Source of the DNA: Coenobita brevimanus
Taxonomy: Eukaryota > Arthropoda > Malacostraca > Decapoda > Coenobitidae
Assembly: GCA_032717465.1 (NCBI GenBank)
Contig: CM064748.1
Location: forward strand, 9,009,392 to 9,073,391
Length of the DNA stretch: 64,000 nucleotides
Reading direction: 5' to 3'
Below, piece after piece: positions 62,612 through 64,000 of this stretch (position 1 is the stretch's first letter; each line of letters opens with the position of its first letter). The notes beneath the pieces were generated by a model. It did no database searches. It saw only the letters and a list, made by a program, of their open reading frames with translations, and was not told the origin of the DNA. A program made the position numbers and the translations under genes.

Positions 62612-64000
62612 CCTCCCCACAAAGAAAAAGAAATTTACAAAGGAAATTTCTTATTACTCTAAAACAATCTGTCTAAGCAATCTGCAATAACATTTTCTTT
62701 CCCCTTGACATGTTGTATGTCTAATGAATACTCCTGAAGAAGTAGACTTCATCTTGTCAATCTTTGATTTTTATCTTTAAACTTACTAAGGAATTTCAGT
62801 GGGTTATGATCGGTATAAATGACTATGGGGTCAAAACCAGAACACAAATAAAATAAAAAATGCTGTAAACCCAAAATCAAGGCCAAAAGCTCTTTCTCAA
62901 TAGTTGAGTAGTTCTTTTGAGGTGGAGTGAACTTCTTACTGTAATAAGATACAGGGTGTTCAATACCCTGATCATCCTCTTGCAGCCAAACAGCCCCAGC
63001 TCCTGTATCACTTGCGTCAACAGTGGTTCTTCCTGGTGTGGCACGGAAAACTTGCGGGTACTCCTGCAGTAATGCCGAAAACTCCTGCCTTTCCTCGGGA
63101 GGTAGATGAGAAAGCTTAGTCTGGAGATCATTCATGATATCAGGATTCTTCCCCAAACTATCACTCAGGCTCATGCTGCATGGAAGAACTTCACTTGCAG
63201 ACTCGGGTGGAACAGCTACAGTGCAGACTGGGTTATTTTCGTCCCGCCTGTGATATAACTTTAGCATGTTGACGTGACAAAGTTCCTTGTTCTTTCTACG
63301 ATCTGGTGTGGCGATGACATAGTTGACATCACTGAGTTTCTTCTCCACGAAATAAGGACCACTAAACTTGGCTTGAAGAGGTTGCCCATGCACCGGTAGC
63401 ACAATCAAAACCTGATCTCCTGGCTGAAAGTGGCGTAACCTGGACTTCTTATCATACCAAGTCTTCATCTTCTCCTGAGCAGCTCCTAAATTGTCTCTCG
63501 CCAGCCGTAAAGCAGTGGACAGCCGTTCTTTGAACTTCATCACATACTCCAGCAGGTTGACGTCATCTTCCTCCGACAGCCAGCATTCCTTGAGTAGCTT
63601 AAGGGGTCCTCTTACTTCATGGCCAAACAGTAGTTCAAAAGGTGAGAAGCCCAGTGATTCATTTGGAGATTCTCTTGCGGCAAATACAACGAATGGAAGA
63701 CCTTTGTCCCAGTCTTTCTGATGTTCCAAACAGTATTTCTTGAGCATCGATTTGAGTGTTTGATGATATCTCTCCAACGCTCCTTGGGTCTGGGGATGGT
63801 AAGCTGAAGACGTGATCTGGGTGATGCCCAACTCTTTCAGAGACTGCTTGAAAACATTTGACATGAAATTACTTCCCCGGTCTGACTGTACCTCCTTGGG
63901 CAGACCAAACTTTGTGAAGAACCCTAGCATTTCCTTAACCACTTTCTTTGCTGAGATATTTCTAAGTGGAATGGCTTCAGGATAACGAGTAGCCATATCA
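62612..64000 (-). mobile_element. Gmr1-like LTR retrotransposon, copy 2 (internal region, runs off the window)
   Basis: With the LTR at 61824-62611 this forms the 3' part of a second Gmr1-like element, inverted relative to copy 1. It confirms the integrase-first order independently and carries a different internal deletion from copy 1. Its 5' part is outside the window. Confidence 0.88.
62659..64000 (-). pseudogene. Gmr1-like pol copy 2: integrase joined to RNase H, reverse transcriptase deleted
   Basis: The frame is open from the window edge (64000) to a TGA at 62749-62751 and would end at 62659-62661. It begins inside the integrase core (MATRYPEAIPL), keeps the second catalytic Asp (QSDRGSNF) and the Glu (ALERYHQ), and has the integrase C-terminus (FQPGDQVLIVLP). 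After FRATPGRTTV, where copy 1 goes on into reverse transcriptase, it passes directly into RNase H: VDASDTGAGAVWLQED, IEKELLALILGL and IYTDHNPLKFL. The whole reverse transcriptase is missing but the reading frame is kept. The TGA replaces a Trp codon expected after QRLTR. The element continues beyond the window. Confidence 0.88.

Noticed and set aside
1..64000. CRISPR array, bacterial operons, riboswitches or rho-independent terminators
   Set aside because: The sequence is eukaryotic repeat DNA. Hairpins followed by T runs are complements of poly(A) tails.

Overview
This window is repeat-dense animal DNA with no recognisable host gene. It is AT-rich, carries long (TA)n tracts, and almost every coding trace belongs to a retrotransposon. 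The mix (RTE-like, I-group, Jockey-like, BEL/Pao and a Gmr1-like Gypsy element) together with the microsatellite density suits an arthropod, plausibly a decapod crustacean. That assignment is an inference.

Layout. 1-430: 3' end of an RTE-like element. 432-3478: diverged tandem AT-rich units. 3479-6557: 5'-truncated Gmr1-like LTR element (integrase before reverse transcriptase) with its 3' LTR. 7221-10371: a longer, decayed RTE-like copy. 10372-12640: non-coding, with microsatellites and a tRNA-Glu-like half. 12641-18727: I-group non-LTR element, minus strand. 18728-19788: BEL/Pao fragment, minus strand. 19789-45092 and 50097-60831: seven copies (A-G) of one I-group non-LTR family encoding a zinc-knuckle ORF1 and an ORF2 with endonuclease, reverse transcriptase and RNase H. 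45093-49987: Jockey-like element, minus strand. 60939-61703: short non-autonomous retroposon. 61824-64000: second Gmr1-like copy, inverted relative to the first.

The main discovery candidate is a roughly 1.5-kb element, here called H. Younger insertions have cut it into four pieces: 44999-45092, 35510-36476, 29351-29569 and 22876-23064, all minus strand. Copies B and C sit inside it with exact 11-bp target-site duplications, and removing them reconnects one reading frame. H encodes a Y-box-type cold-shock domain, a proline-rich and lysine-rich linker and an unrecognised C-terminus. It ends in the same 3' sequence, hairpin and CAA tail as the autonomous family. It therefore looks like a non-autonomous passenger of that family that encodes its own RNA-binding protein.

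A second candidate is an RNA structure in the 5' UTRs. The A-G family and the Jockey-like element share a conserved core closed by a stem whose sequence differs between lineages while pairing is kept. All reading frames are broken, and many of the breaks are CGA-to-TGA changes at CpG. No element here is obviously active. Copies B (23065-29339) and G (54555-60831) are full length, about 6.27 kb each, by their duplicated target sites.
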